DNA from: Paulinella micropora
Lineage: Eukaryota; Cercozoa; Imbricatea; Euglyphida
Reading direction: 5' to 3'
Length of the DNA: 45,904 nt
Assembly (NCBI GenBank): GCA_009731375.1
Contig: BJOX01000045.1
Span: 1,172,184-1,218,087 of the forward strand
Part shown: positions 20,884 through 32,319 of the stretch, piece by piece
Layout of the letters: each line of letters starts with the position of its first letter
Position numbering within the stretch: the first letter of the stretch is position 1
The notes under the pieces: generated by a model
Database searches by the model: none
Told to the model about the DNA's origin: nothing
The model's input: only the letters and a program-made list of their open reading frames with translations
Translations under genes and position numbers: made by a program

Positions 20884-21570
20884 GGCTTTTGGTACCAGCT
20901 ACTACTAACGGTATTCGCGAGTGCACAATATCATAGTGTCTGTGTGCAAGGTATGTGTTTGATATGTATGATGTATAGCAACAACAAAAACAAAAACAAC
21001 AAGAACAAAAAGTGTGAAAATAATAAGTAAAAATGAAAAGGAACACAATCTGAAACGAAGCGAATGTAAAAAACAGACAATACGAAGAACAAGGAAAAGA
21101 CAGAAATGTGAATTTGGCTTCTGTGAAATGTTAACAGCGTTGGATCTATCAGAAAGTTGTTTCTCGCTTGTCACACAGCCCTCTGGCTTCGAAGTTGCCA
21201 CAAGGACTGCTTCTTTGGGGTCCGCAAGGAAGGCATAACCTTCTACTAAGCCTTTGACCTATCATGAGGATTCAGTCTGTGTGTGCGAGCAAGAAGGAAA
21301 TGAGATGAGAAAGCTTCCGTGAGCATTGAAGTGGAGCTGCAGTGATGATAATCATTGCATCATCGCGATATCGATCGAGACTGAGCATCAACAGAGACGT
21401 AGGCAAATACAAATGCATTCTTAGTTAGCTTTCACATTCAGACAGATCTGACCCTTGCCTTTCGTTCAAGCTGAGCCTTGATTGCAAGTATGCTTGAATC
21501 GTCCATTCCGCTTCATCGTATGTCGGAAAGACCTTTGACATTTTGTGTGGTCTCATATTTTGTTGTGAAA
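19685..21570. repeat. Long intron or spacer with (TAC)n arrays
   Basis: TA repeats (19730-19830) are followed by TAC/TGC/CTA triplet arrays to 20882. From 20883 to 21570 the sequence is not repetitive, but I see no convincing exon. The Val- and Thr-rich frames are repeat artefacts. Confidence 0.8.
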
Positions 21571-21574
21571 AATT

Positions 21575-22069
21575 TGATGGTAGTCGTTTCTAACGGTCCG
21601 TTCACACACCCCCGAGACTGCCCAGGCCCGCTGCTCGTAGTGCGTCTTGTTGTTGTTGTAATGTCGGTGCCACAGCCCCGCCGATGAATGACGATGATGA
21701 TGATGCTGGTGACGGTGCGTGAGTGTTACCAGTGCTGCTGCTGCTGTTGGCTGCGCTCCCGAGAGGTTGGTCATTGCTGCATGGCGCCGGCGCCTGTCGC
21801 TGCGGTAGGGCTGGTCGTAGATGCAGAGCTGCCAGACACACTCGCACTGCCTCCAGCCGCGCTGTGATCTCCTCCTCCTTGGTAGTCGTGGTCGTCGTCG
21901 CTAGCATCTTCCTCTGCACGTCTCTTCTTTGCTGAAGGCTTCTTGACTCGCTTGGGTTTCTCGCTTGACATGGATTTCTTGCCTTTCCTAAAACCCAAAC
22001 TAAAAGCACTTTTGTATAAAATAAAAAATGTAAATCTGAGGGGGACAGTATTGTTGTTCTAATCTTCAA
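21575..22069 (-). CDS. Possible first exon of the leftward transposon gene: basic, Ser-rich, nuclear-type
   Basis: From an ATG at 21998 the minus strand reads MGFRKGKKSMSSEKPKRVKK, then PSAKKRRAEEDASDDDHDYQ, then a Ser/Ala-rich stretch ending at 21771. A second frame continues with SSSSTGNTHAPSPAS and LQQQQDALRAAGLGSLGG to 21602. The KKPSAKKRR cluster looks like a nuclear localisation signal. The two frames may be joined by a small intron or an indel. The link to the exon at 19684 rests on strand and position only. Confidence 0.45.
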
Positions 22070-22375
22070 ATTTTTATTGTTCCCGCTTCTTTATTTGCGC
22101 AGAGAAACTCTGCAAGTGAACTCAATTGATTGTCACTACCGGCCCACTCTGTCTGATATGGTTATTTGTGAAATGATCAGTTCACGTACCCGTGCACAAT
22201 GTTATCAATTACCGTGAAATCTGTTGACAATTATCTCGAGTCCCACTCAAAATATGGAGCCGACCCAAACTCAAAATATAAAGCCCATTCTCACCCCCCC
22301 TGATGGTCACAGCTTCAAAACACAATTAAGAACATTTTCTTCTAATTACGTTTTATACATAATATGTAGATACTG
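22070..22375. promoter_or_regulatory. Central divergent interval with a copy of the TIR motif
   Basis: This is the non-coding interval between the leftward and rightward gene sets. GTTCACGTACCCGTGCAC at 22180-22197 matches the inner left TIR palindrome (16555-16572) at 17 of 18 bases. ACCGTGAAATC follows at about 22212. A transposase-binding site overlapping a two-way promoter would allow self-regulation; that role is inferred. Confidence 0.5.
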
Positions 22376-22914
22376 GTCATGAGGGAGGAGAGAACGCAAA
22401 TTCGAGTGCGAACAAGCCTAAGTTAGGAGACGAGGTACCCGCACAGCCGGACGAGATGCAGAAGTCAATCGACGATGTATCTAAAACAACTGTTTTTCCA
22501 CCCTTTTTTCAGGGGAAAACGAATACGGTAATGCATTCGTTTTCTTTGATCTAATTCTTATGCATTTAGTGTTACAGGTGTTTGGGGGTGAAGGATTTAT
22601 CCTTCCACATCGATGATGATGAGCACAAGACACGCACTTAACACAGCGTGTTGGTCACCAACATGACGCGCCATGGCTGGGTAGGTGAATAGTTGAATAA
22701 AATTTGTATTGTACTTAAAATTGTTTAAATGTTGTTTGTTTACTAGTCTAAGCCGTTACAGCCGTTCACAGAGCCTGTGTCATGTCTGGTGTTCAAAGGA
22801 GCAAAACAAGTTTCTGCAGGTACGTCTACGTTCGAGACTTATCATCACTAATAAATTGTTGCTGATAGGCTGGATCGTGGCGATCATCTGGTACCAACGC
22901 AAGTTGAACTGACA
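22376..22914 (+). CDS. Possible first exons of the rightward transposon gene
   Basis: GHEGGENANSSANKPKLGDE (22379 on) is open and acidic. 22753-22819, between AGTCTAAG and TGCAG|GTACGT, reads PLQPFTEPVSCLVFKGAKQV. Phases of these pieces could not be chained with confidence, so exon limits are tentative. Confidence 0.35.
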
Positions 22915-23107
22915 GCTTGGAATCTACATGAAATGCACCGACTTTGAAGTCCTTGTCGCTACAGACGACAATGACGACTCTTTGGGAATATCCTTGAAGG
23001 ACTATCATTTTTCAGCGGTGAGGGAAGATCTTCCATTGAAGCCCCTCCCTGCCGAATGGAAGCTTCTACCCAAGAAGGAGATTCTGTCTCATCTCATCGA
23101 GAAAGGT
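22915..23107 (+). CDS. Rightward transposon gene, exon
   Basis: After CTGACAG the plus strand reads LGIYMKCTDFEVLVATDDND, then DSLGISLKDYHFSAVREDLP, then a Leu/Lys-rich end LPKKEILSHLIEKG before GTCAGT. The composition is protein-like, unlike the repeats around it. No family is recognised. Confidence 0.5.
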
Positions 23108-23130
23108 CAGTAAACCTAGTAGTAGTATTG

Positions 23131-23163
<33 letters not shown>

Positions 23164-23169
23164 CTGTAG

Positions 23170-23223
<54 letters not shown>

Positions 23224-23616
23224 ATTATATTATATTATATTATATTATATTATATTATATTATATTATATTATATTATATTATATTATATTATATAAAAT
23301 TATATAAAATTATATTATATTATATTATATTATATTATATTATATTATATTATACTATATTATATTACATTATATTGTATTATATTATATAAAATATATA
23401 ATGATATATATATATAATTCATATATTGTATTACATATTGTATTTATATACACATAATATAGTACATATATACATATATATAATGTATATTATATATATA
23501 TATAATATAAACATGTATACTATATATAAACATGCACACCTTATACATACAAACTACTAGTACTAGTACTAGTACTACTACTACTACTACTGCTACTACT
23601 ACTATTACTACTACCG

Positions 23617-23694
<78 letters not shown>

Positions 23695-23725
23695 TTACTA
23701 CTACTACTACTACTACTACTACCAG

Positions 23726-23759
<34 letters not shown>

Positions 23760-24201
23760 CAGCTACTACTACTACTACTACTACTACTACTATTACTGCT
23801 ACTAAGTAGTAGGAAGTAGTAGTAGTAGTAGTAGTAGTAGTTTGTATGTATAATGTGTGCATGTTTATATATAGTATACATGTTTATATATAGTATACAT
23901 GTTTATATTATATATATGTATATATATAATATACAATATATTTATATATTTATTATACATATATATATAGTATTAATAATATATATATATATAATATTAT
24001 ATTATATCATATATAATAATATATATATACATATATATAATATACAATATATTTATATATTTATTATACATATATATATATAGTATTAATAATATATATA
24101 TATATATAATATTATATTATATCATATATAATAATATATATATATATATGTATATATACGTATATATATATACGATATATATATATATACATATATATAT
24201 A

Positions 24202-24264
<63 letters not shown>

Positions 24265-24267
24265 CAG

Positions 24268-24317
<50 letters not shown>

Positions 24318-24327
24318 GCTACTAAGT

Positions 24328-24367
<40 letters not shown>

Positions 24368-24410
24368 GCTACTAAGTAGTATGAAGTAGTAGTAGTAGTA
24401 GTAGTAGTAA

Positions 24411-24465
<55 letters not shown>

Positions 24466-24741
24466 TTGTATGTATAATGTGTGCATGTTTATATATAGTA
24501 TACATGTTTATATATATTATACATGTTTATATTATATATACATATGTATATATATATATATAATATACAATATATTTATATATTTATTATACATATGTAT
24601 ATAGTATTGATAATATATATATATATATATAATATTATATCATATCATATATAATAATAATAATTATATATATATATATAATAGACGATATATATATATA
24701 TACATATAATATATATATATACACACACATATATATATATA

Positions 24742-24797
<56 letters not shown>

Positions 24798-24827
24798 TTA
24801 CTACTACTACTACTATTACTACTACTG

Positions 24828-24875
<48 letters not shown>

Positions 24876-24925
24876 TACTAACTATACTACCATTACTACA
24901 ACTACTACTACTAATAATAATAATA

Positions 24926-24977
<52 letters not shown>

Positions 24978-24982
24978 TTATG

Positions 24983-25047
<65 letters not shown>

Positions 25048-25053
25048 GACTTC

Positions 25054-25117
<64 letters not shown>

Positions 25118-25128
25118 TACTATACTGA

Positions 25129-25188
<60 letters not shown>

Positions 25189-25217
25189 CACTACTACTAC
25201 TACTACTACTATACTGA

Positions 25218-25251
<34 letters not shown>

Positions 25252-25253
25252 GA

Positions 25254-25324
<71 letters not shown>

Positions 25325-25340
25325 GTACTACTACTAGTAC

Positions 25341-25396
<56 letters not shown>

Positions 25397-25439
25397 CTAC
25401 TACTACTACCACTACTACTACTACTACTACTACTATACT

Positions 25440-25490
<51 letters not shown>

Positions 25491-25509
25491 CTATTACGAC
25501 CTACTATTT

Positions 25510-25566
<57 letters not shown>

Positions 25567-25578
25567 AAGCTTACTACT

Positions 25579-25625
<47 letters not shown>

Positions 25626-25661
25626 ATACTACTACTACTAACTACTACTAGTACTACTACA

Positions 25662-25700
<39 letters not shown>

Positions 25701-25719
25701 GCTACTACTGCTACTACTA

Positions 25720-25771
<52 letters not shown>

Positions 25772-25779
25772 TACTACTA

Positions 25780-25816
<37 letters not shown>

Positions 25817-26163
25817 GGTATTAACTACTCCTATTACTATACTGCTACTACTACTGCTACTACTACTGCTACTACTGCTACTGGTACTGCTTCTGCTACT
25901 ACCTTTTCTACTAACACTACTGTATGTATGTATGTATGTATGTATGTTACAGTGTATGTATATTGTATGTATCATGGGTTCGAGTATGTCATTGTGTATG
26001 TATGTATAGTATGTGCATGTATGTATGTGTATGTATGTATGTATATGTTCTATGTATGCGTATATGTATATTCTATGTGTGTATGATACAATATTATGAC
26101 TGCATGCATGCATTCATAGTATGCATGTATGCATATGTGTAATAATGTTTGTGTTTAAGTTTT

Positions 26164-26222
<59 letters not shown>

Positions 26223-26282
26223 TTCTTCTTCTTCTTCTTCTTCTTCTTCTTCTTCTTCTTCTCTCTCTCTCTTTCTCTATCT

Positions 26283-26379
<97 letters not shown>
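23108..26379. repeat. Intron of TAC/GTA, TTATA, TA, TTC and poly-T microsatellites
   Basis: Inverted GTA then TAC arrays lie at 23118-23222 and (TATAT)n at 23222-23400. Two higher-order copies of a TAC - GTA - TTTGTATGTATAATG - TA block lie at 23560-24190 and 24200-24745. TAC arrays run to 25920 with a GTA block at 25340-25395, then TATG repeats to 26150, TTC and TC to 26310 and poly-T to the gap. No gene is seen; the long frames are artefacts. Confidence 0.92.
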
Positions 26380-26389
26380 NNNNNNNNNN
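26380..26389. other. Assembly gap (10 N) in poly-T
   Basis: Ten N follow a long T run, where assembly commonly breaks. Confidence 0.95.
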
Positions 26390-26550
26390 AACAGCCTTGG
26401 AGAGACGATCCGCAGATGTCGGCCCCGGTGCACTGCAGTCTGCCGACAAGGCGCATCAGATGCAAGCTTGGTCGAAATTCACTCAAAAAGAGACTGAAGA
26501 TTTGACGTCTCGGCTGGCGGCTTCTCAAGCATTAGTAGCCAGTTTTGAAG
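26390..26550 (+). CDS. Rightward transposon gene, coiled-coil exon 1
   Basis: It reads ALERRSADVGPGALQSADKA, then HQMQAWSKFTQKETEDLTSR, and ends GAAG|GTACTA in phase 1. The left limit is hidden by the gap, although ACAG just after it could be the acceptor. Heptad-like Leu/Ala spacing leads into the coiled coil of the next exon. Confidence 0.6.
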
Positions 26551-26610
26551 GTACTAGTGAGATTGAGTTTGTGATTTCTTGTCGAACGACCGTGTCTGCC
26601 TCTTTTGCAG

Positions 26611-27264
26611 CTGCCCTTCACCAGGAAAGAGAGCGAGTTGCTTCCCTCAGCAAAACGCTTGCGCAGAGCGAGAAAAATCTCCAGATTGAAAGCAAGGAAC
26701 ATAAAGCCGACAAAGAAAACTTAGAAAATACAAGGAAAAGGCTAGAATCAGATCATTCAGCATTGACGAAGAAGAGAAAGCTCTTACGAGAGGACGAAAT
26801 GCAATATAAAAAGCTTGAGGCAGATTTGTGGAAGGAACAGGATGCTCATGAACAGTACTTCCAAAAAAACATGAAACTTCAGGAAGAGGACAAAAAGTTG
26901 AAGGAAAAAGTGCAAGAGAGGAAAAAAAATCAAAACCCTTGAAAAGTTGGTTAAGGATCTTCAAGGTGAAGTTAATCGACTGGCAAATGCATGCCTTGAT
27001 CCAATGCACCGCGCCTTCGCCACCCCTAGCAGAAGCTCTCAGAATCGCACAGAGTTTTCATTGCTGCGGATGCCGCACAGCCACTCTCAAGCTCCCCCCT
27101 ATATGGGAAGTCTCACATTTGCGTCGCATATGGGAAGTCCCTCGACGTTTGCGCCGCAGCTCTCACCCCAGAGATCAGCATCGCCCTTACCCCAGACTTT
27201 CGGATCAGGAATCCCGTGGCAAAATTACTTGAGTGACACGGAAGAATTTGGGCAGCTACTGTAA
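26611..27264 (+). CDS. Rightward transposon gene, last exon: coiled coil, frameshift at an A8 run
   Basis: A 60-base intron (GTACTA...TTTTGCAG) precedes it. The exon reads ALHQERERVASLSKTLAQSE, a long Lys/Glu coiled coil to about 26920, and then LEKLVKDLQGEVNRL in the next frame. The frame changes at A8 (26922-26929); seven A would keep one frame. The C-terminal 80 residues are Ser/Pro-rich (MGSPSTFAPQLSP) and end SDTEEFGQLL and stop. This may be an accessory DNA-binding or assembly protein of the transposon. No family is recognised. Confidence 0.65.
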
Positions 27265-27889
27265 TTTTTTGTATATAATAATAACAGTACACGCGTGAAT
27301 CAGCGGCAGTTTTGAGAATCAGCGGTGATTTTGTAAATATGTTTCTTGGTGATTACTACTGTCCACGGACATTAGGTTATTTGTATCCTCAAGTTGGCTT
27401 TCTTTTGTTTGTTTGCTAAAACCCTGCAGCTGAAATTCAATGCTTGACTTTATCATCAATCACCACCCCCTCTCACACGTGAAAATCACTAACGATATTT
27501 AACTAAAACCATTTTCTACAATTACCATGGAAAGCAAATCAGCAACCTTAGTGACAGTTTTATGTTTTTTTCTTTTTTCCCCTTTTGATAAATAGTTAGC
27601 TATATTGTTATCAACTTATTTATATTACATTAATGTATATGTCGGTATTATCTGCCTGCAAGATAATATTATTATAATAAAAACAAAATATGATTATCAA
27701 ACGACAGACGGACGCTTAAACCTCTAATCATGCTTATATTTTTCGACTTAGTTTTTTTTCCCCCAACTTTAATATTCTATATCACTGATGAATTTATTGA
27801 TATTGCCAAGTAGTAATAATTGATTAAATGAATCATTTATTAGTTTAAACTTAAATCTTATTATAAATATTAGACTATGAATAATCAAT
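27265..27889. other. AT-rich 3' region before the right TIR
   Basis: No open frame of note. AATAAAA occurs near 27675. Confidence 0.6.
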
Positions 27890-27988
27890 TTCATGATACG
27901 TGAACGGCTCGGTGAACGCTAGACTAGCCGTGAACTTCACGTACACAAAACGGCCCCGTGAACGATGACAGAGCTTAGAGCTAATCGT

Positions 27989-27991
<3 letters not shown>
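27890..27991 (-). repeat. Right terminal inverted repeat
   Basis: The reverse complement begins GGGACGATTAGCTCTAAGCT and then TGTCATCGTTCACGGGGCCG. It matches the left end to about 95 bases, with GTGAAC sub-repeats. Confidence 0.9.
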
Positions 27992-28078
<87 letters not shown>

Positions 28079-28448
28079 AATTTCTCTTTCTCTCTCATTA
28101 TCTTGTTCTTTCTCGCTCTCTCTCTTTTTCTCTCTCGCTCTCTCTCTCTCGCTCTCTTTCTCTTTCTCTCTCGCTCTCTTTCTCTTTCTCTCTCGCTCTC
28201 TTTCTCTTTCTCTCTTATTCTCTCTCTTTGCCTCTCGCTCTCTCTCTCTCTCTCTCTCTTTCGCTCTCTTTCGCTTTTTCTTTCGCTCTCTCTTTCTCCT
28301 TCTTTCTCCCTCTTTCTCCCTCTTTCTCTTTCTTTCTCTTTCTTTCTCTTTTTCTCTTTCTCTCTCTTTCTCTTTCTCTCTTTATTCTTCTCTTTCTCTC
28401 TCTCTTTCTCTCTCTCTTTGTCTCTCTCTCTCTCTTTCTCTCTCTTTC

Positions 28449-28479
<31 letters not shown>

Positions 28480-28536
28480 CCATCCATCTACCTATCTACC
28501 TAATATCCATCTCGCAGCTCCTATCTCCATCCATCT
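27992..28536. repeat. (TC)n and TTTCTC microsatellite, right flank of the transposon
   Basis: TC tract to 28075, then TCGC/TTTCTC mixtures, then ATCCATCTCGCAGCTCCT units that lead into duplicated segment copy 2. Confidence 0.9.
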
Positions 28537-28834
28537 CGCAGCTCCTGGAAAAACCACTCTATCCATCTACCTATCTACCTAATATCTACCTACCTACCTA
28601 CCTAGCTGCCTGCTGCATGCCTGAGGTTTCATCTGTTGTGTACATGCCTTCCTACTAACCTGCCAACCTTCCTACCTTCAGTGTGGAACGGCTAGTGTAT
28701 ACATCTACCTCTCTCTATCTCTCTCTCTCTTTCTCTCTTTCTCTCTCTCTCTCTCTCTCGCTCGCTCGCTCGCTTGCTTTCTCTGTCTGTCTGTGCCTAT
28801 CTATCTATCTGTCTCTTTGTCTGTCTTTCTGCAG

Positions 28835-29005
28835 TTTGCAAGGAGGATACGCCTAATTGGCAAAATGGGAGGGGCTTCACGTGCGCTATTTACGCATCTT
28901 ACTGGTGCGCCAACGGCCGCTTCACGACTGGGAATGAATGGACTGGTGGAAGCACGTACAACCTCCCTGAAAATAACTGCTGCGCCTGTGGGAAATCAGT
29001 CACAG
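28835..29005 (+). CDS. Cys-rich domain exon K1 (copy 2)
   Basis: The 171 bases, phase 1-1, code the same protein as 14107-14277 (VCKEDTPNWQ to CCACGKSVTG). The acceptor is TCTGCAG and the donor CACAG|GTAGAC. Confidence 0.78.
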
Positions 29006-29049
29006 GTAGACATATTATATATGTATATATATACGTATGTATATATATA

Positions 29050-29094
<45 letters not shown>

Positions 29095-29994
29095 ATATAT
29101 ATATATATATAATACATATATACCTTCCTTTATGCACCACATTTGTATGCAAATATGCAAACCTACTTGAAATTGTGTACACCCCCACCCTCATTTCGCA
29201 ACTCAGGCTCCCTCTCCGGAATCGAACCCTAATTCTCCGTCACCTGTTAACGCCACGTTAGTCCACTACACTCCCTCCTGTTGGAATTAATCATGGTTTG
29301 TGGGAATCAGGAGTTGGGAGCTTATGTTTGCAGGGGTGGCTAGCCCCAGACTTGATGTTGATGCTAATACAGTTTTTGTTTTGGAACTTGACGCAAATAT
29401 TTACGTTAGGGGAGTGTCCTGAATGCCAAAGGTCCTAGTTTTTTTGGCAGTACCTGCCGGTACCCCTGCAGTTGAACGTACTCTGTCGACGGGGAAAGGG
29501 GGTCTGGGGCCCTATTCCCGGGATCCCTAGCCCCGAAATTGTACGTACCCGAAGCAAATTAGCCAGCACAAAATGAGTGCCTGAGAATGCTCCAAGGCCC
29601 TAAAAGTTGTGCCAGAAGAGTTGAGAGGCTGATTTTTTGGTTTTCACTACCTCGGGTGGCGCTCTCTTTAGGGGACTACTTGAAATAAAGATTTAGAAAG
29701 ATTCTGACAAAGTAGTGCCAAAATGAATGGCTGAGAATGCTCCAAGGCCCTAAAAGTTGTGCCAGAATGGTTTACAGGATGATTTTTTGTACTTTCACAA
29801 CCTTAACACTGTCTCTTTTAGGGGTATAGCTGAAATTAGGAATAGCGAACATAATGACAAAGTAGTGCCAAAATGAATGAATGGCGGAGATTGCTCTGAG
29901 CCTGTAAAAGTTGTGCATATGAGGATGAGAGGAAAAGCGATGTTGGGAAGAGATGGGTAGAGGGGAGGGGGGGGGGGGGGGGGGGGGGGGGGGA

Positions 29995-30075
<81 letters not shown>

Positions 30076-30145
30076 GCGCGAAGAAGCGCACCGTAAACTA
30101 TCATTTCAAGTGTTGGCTACGCTGAAATAGTGTACTTGCTATTAG
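29006..30145. repeat. Intron, copy 2: TA repeat, 18S-like fragment, 150-bp repeats, long poly-G
   Basis: It matches 14278-15296. The antisense 18S-like piece is at 29202-29270 and the 150-bp repeats at about 29572-29940. The G run spans about 29966-30074 (about 109 bases, broken once by AGGA), against about 30 in copy 1. Confidence 0.88.
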
Positions 30146-30225
30146 CGTCGCCTTCTCCGTCTGCGACCAGACCAGCTCGGTCAGCGTCACTGCTCCGGTG
30201 TCTCAGTCAGTGAGCCCTTCTCCAG
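30146..30225 (+). CDS. Ser/Pro linker exon (copy 2), borders uncertain
   Basis: Same sequence as 15297-15376, with the same uncertainty about the acceptor. VSPSPG is the likely coding end. Confidence 0.45.
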
Positions 30226-30473
30226 GTATATCGCATATGTGTAATATTATGTGTTTATTTACTATTCTATTTATTTATTTTATTATTACTTCGTTAATTA
30301 ATTACTATTACATGTATTATTTATTTATTATTTGGTATACTTATTTTTTGTATGACTATTTTATGTTTATTCGTCGTATGTAATGTATGTAATGTATGTA
30401 ATGTATGTAATGTGTGCATGTATCTACCTAATCTATCTATCTATTTATCATCGTGCTACAAAGCCTGTCCCCT

Positions 30474-30539
30474 TAACACATACCAGAATGGTACCTGTGG
30501 ATGTCCGAATAGCGGCGTCCAATGCTTTGGTAAAAGACT
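30474..30539 (+). CDS. Cys-rich micro-exon D2
   Basis: 66 bases, phase 1-1, identical in protein to 15615-15680 (ACPLNTYQNGTCGCPNSG). The donor is CTTTG|GTAAAA. Confidence 0.7.
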
Positions 30540-30694
30540 CATTTCACACCTGACACTGAACACATAACCATAAGCATGTAACAGCATGCGTCTCTCTCGC
30601 TCTCTCTCGCTCTCTCTCGCTCTCTCTCGCTCTCTCTCGCTCTCTTTCGCTCTCTCGCTCTCTCTCGCTCTCTAGATGGATAGATGGATAGATG

Positions 30695-30733
<39 letters not shown>

Positions 30734-30899
30734 TAGATTAGATTTAGATTTTACACTGTTACTACTACTACTACTCTACTATCACTGTTACTACTACTTT
30801 TCTACTACCTGTTACCACTACTCTACTACCACTGTTATTACTACTACTCTACTACCACTGTTACTACTACTACTCTACTACCACTGTTACTAGTTGCAG
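30540..30899. repeat. Intron with TCTCTCGC, GATA and ACTACT repeats (copy 2)
   Basis: Same repeat order as 15681-16069, with a shorter GATA tract. Confidence 0.85.
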
Positions 30900-31099
30900 C
30901 GTGTCCGGCAAGTTTCCCATTCAAGTGCATTGGGCAATATGGCGATGCCGCTTGCTTCAACAACCAGTATTATGCCGCAGTTTGCGGTGGCCCTTCCTTC
31001 ACCTGGTGTGCTCTTCCAAACTCACCGTCCAGCCAGAATGATCTGATCTCTCAGCACGGCACGTGGTGCACTGGTACTCGCGAAGTTCTTAATGCTTAA
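30900..31099 (+). CDS. Terminal exon E, complete copy
   Basis: The acceptor is TAGTTGCAG, in phase 1. It reads CPASFPFKCIGQYGDAACF, then NNQYYAAVCGGPSFTWCALP, and ends TWCTGTREVLNA with TAA at 31097-31099. Six or more Cys suggest a disulfide-rich secreted C terminus. This gives a coherent end to a gene K1-linker-D2-E. Confidence 0.72.
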
Positions 31100-31372
31100 G
31101 ATCAATAAGCAATTTATTTTCTTTGATAGATAGATTTTTAGATTTTTAGATTTTTAGATAAGATTAGATTAGATCTAGAGAAGATTTAGATTTAGATTTA
31201 GATTAGATTAGATTAGATTAGATTAGATCAGCTTAGATTTAGATTAGATTCTAGATTAAGATAAGATAAGATAAGATAGGATAAGATAGGATAAGATAGG
31301 ATAAGATAGGATAAGATAGGATAAGATAGTACAAGATAGGATAAGATAGGATAAGATAGGATAAGATAGGAT

Positions 31373-31421
<49 letters not shown>

Positions 31422-31569
31422 TAGATTCTAGATTAAGATAAGATAGGATAAGATAGGATAAGATAGGATAAGATAGGATAAGATAGGATAAGATAGGATA
31501 AGATAGTACAAGATAGGACAAGATAGGATAAGATAGGATAAGATAGGATAAGATAGGATAAGATAGGAT

Positions 31570-31622
<53 letters not shown>

Positions 31623-31752
31623 GAGATATCGACTAATGTCAGAAAAAAGGAGCTTCTGATTTCGTCAACCAAGGAAGTCTGTGGGTAAAGTATCAACCCG
31701 ATGCCCAGCTAAGCCGTGATGTTTGCACGGAAGGGATTGATACAGGCGATAC

Positions 31753-31841
<89 letters not shown>

Positions 31842-32126
31842 CTCTCACTGTTATCACTACTCTACTACCACTGTTACTACTACTACTCCACTACCACGTG
31901 TTACTACTACTACTCTACTACCACTGTTACTACTACTACTCTACTACCACTGTTGCTACTACTCTACTACCACTGTTACTACTACTACTCTATTACCAAT
32001 GTTACTACTACTACTATACTACCACTGCTATCAGCCGTTACCGTATTAACACTGCTATAAATATCGATTCATACAAACATGCCCATGTCAATTGCAAACA
32101 GATCTACAACGTTTTCATTTTCTTAG
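31100..32126. repeat. GATA, GATAG/GATAA and ACTACT repeats between genes or exons
   Basis: GATTA units lie at 31130-31250. GATAGGATAA arrays lie at 31255-31375 and again at 31435-31575, both followed by (GATA)n. A non-repetitive insert lies at 31620-31755, then (GATA)n to 31840 and ACTGTTACTACT to the next acceptor. Confidence 0.88.
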
Positions 32127-32319
32127 GGAGTGGGGGGGGATGCAGCCTGTGAAGATACAACGCATTGGCTCGACGGCTATTATGGGTGGTATACTTGCGC
32201 GACCTACCAGAGTTATTGGTGCCTTAATGGGGCCCCAGCCCCTGGAAAGGAGTGGAGATTTGGCGCTACCTTTAATTACCCAGAGCAGAATTGCTGCGCG
32301 TGCGGGAAATCACAAACGG
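32127..32319 (+). CDS. Cys-rich domain exon K2
   Basis: The acceptor is TTTTCTTAG and the donor ACGG|GTAAGA. It reads DAACEDTTHWLDGYYGWYTC, then YQSYWCLNGAPAPGKEW, then NYPEQNCCACGKSQTG. It is the same domain type as K1, diverged. Its G run is G8, which makes the exon 193 bases and puts its start out of the phase-1 pattern; the sister exon at 33556 has G7 and fits. Confidence 0.65.

Larger units (their letters stand above)
16468..27991. mobile_element. 11.5-kb TIR DNA transposon with two divergent gene sets
   Basis: Ends at 16468 and 27991 are inverted repeats starting GGGACGATTAGCTCTAAGCT. Inside, a leftward gene (stop at 17017) encodes a DDE-type transposase-like protein and a rightward gene ends at 27264 with a coiled-coil protein. 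The centre at 22.07-22.37 kb is a non-coding interval with a copy of the inner TIR motif. Large TAC microsatellites swell the introns. The superfamily is not established. The transposase pattern (FSDGGPNHF, then FFASYHGSSLCDGHA) belongs to a group of eukaryotic transposon proteins with SDG and HGK-CDG motifs. Confidence 0.85.
28537..30985 (+). repeat. Duplicated segment, copy 2 (partner 13801-16155)
   Basis: Same order of exons and introns as copy 1, offset by about 14.7 kb. It extends past the point where copy 1 is cut, continuing the terminal exon without a break. Confidence 0.92.

Noticed and set aside
23532-25920. CRISPR-like or regularly spaced repeat array
   Set aside because: Simple triplet repeats with no unique spacers. 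Eukaryotic context.
16467-27992. Helitron or LTR element as explanation of the 11.5-kb unit
   Set aside because: The ends are inverted, not direct, repeats, and the gene has DDE-like Asp motifs. No Rep/helicase or reverse transcriptase inside.
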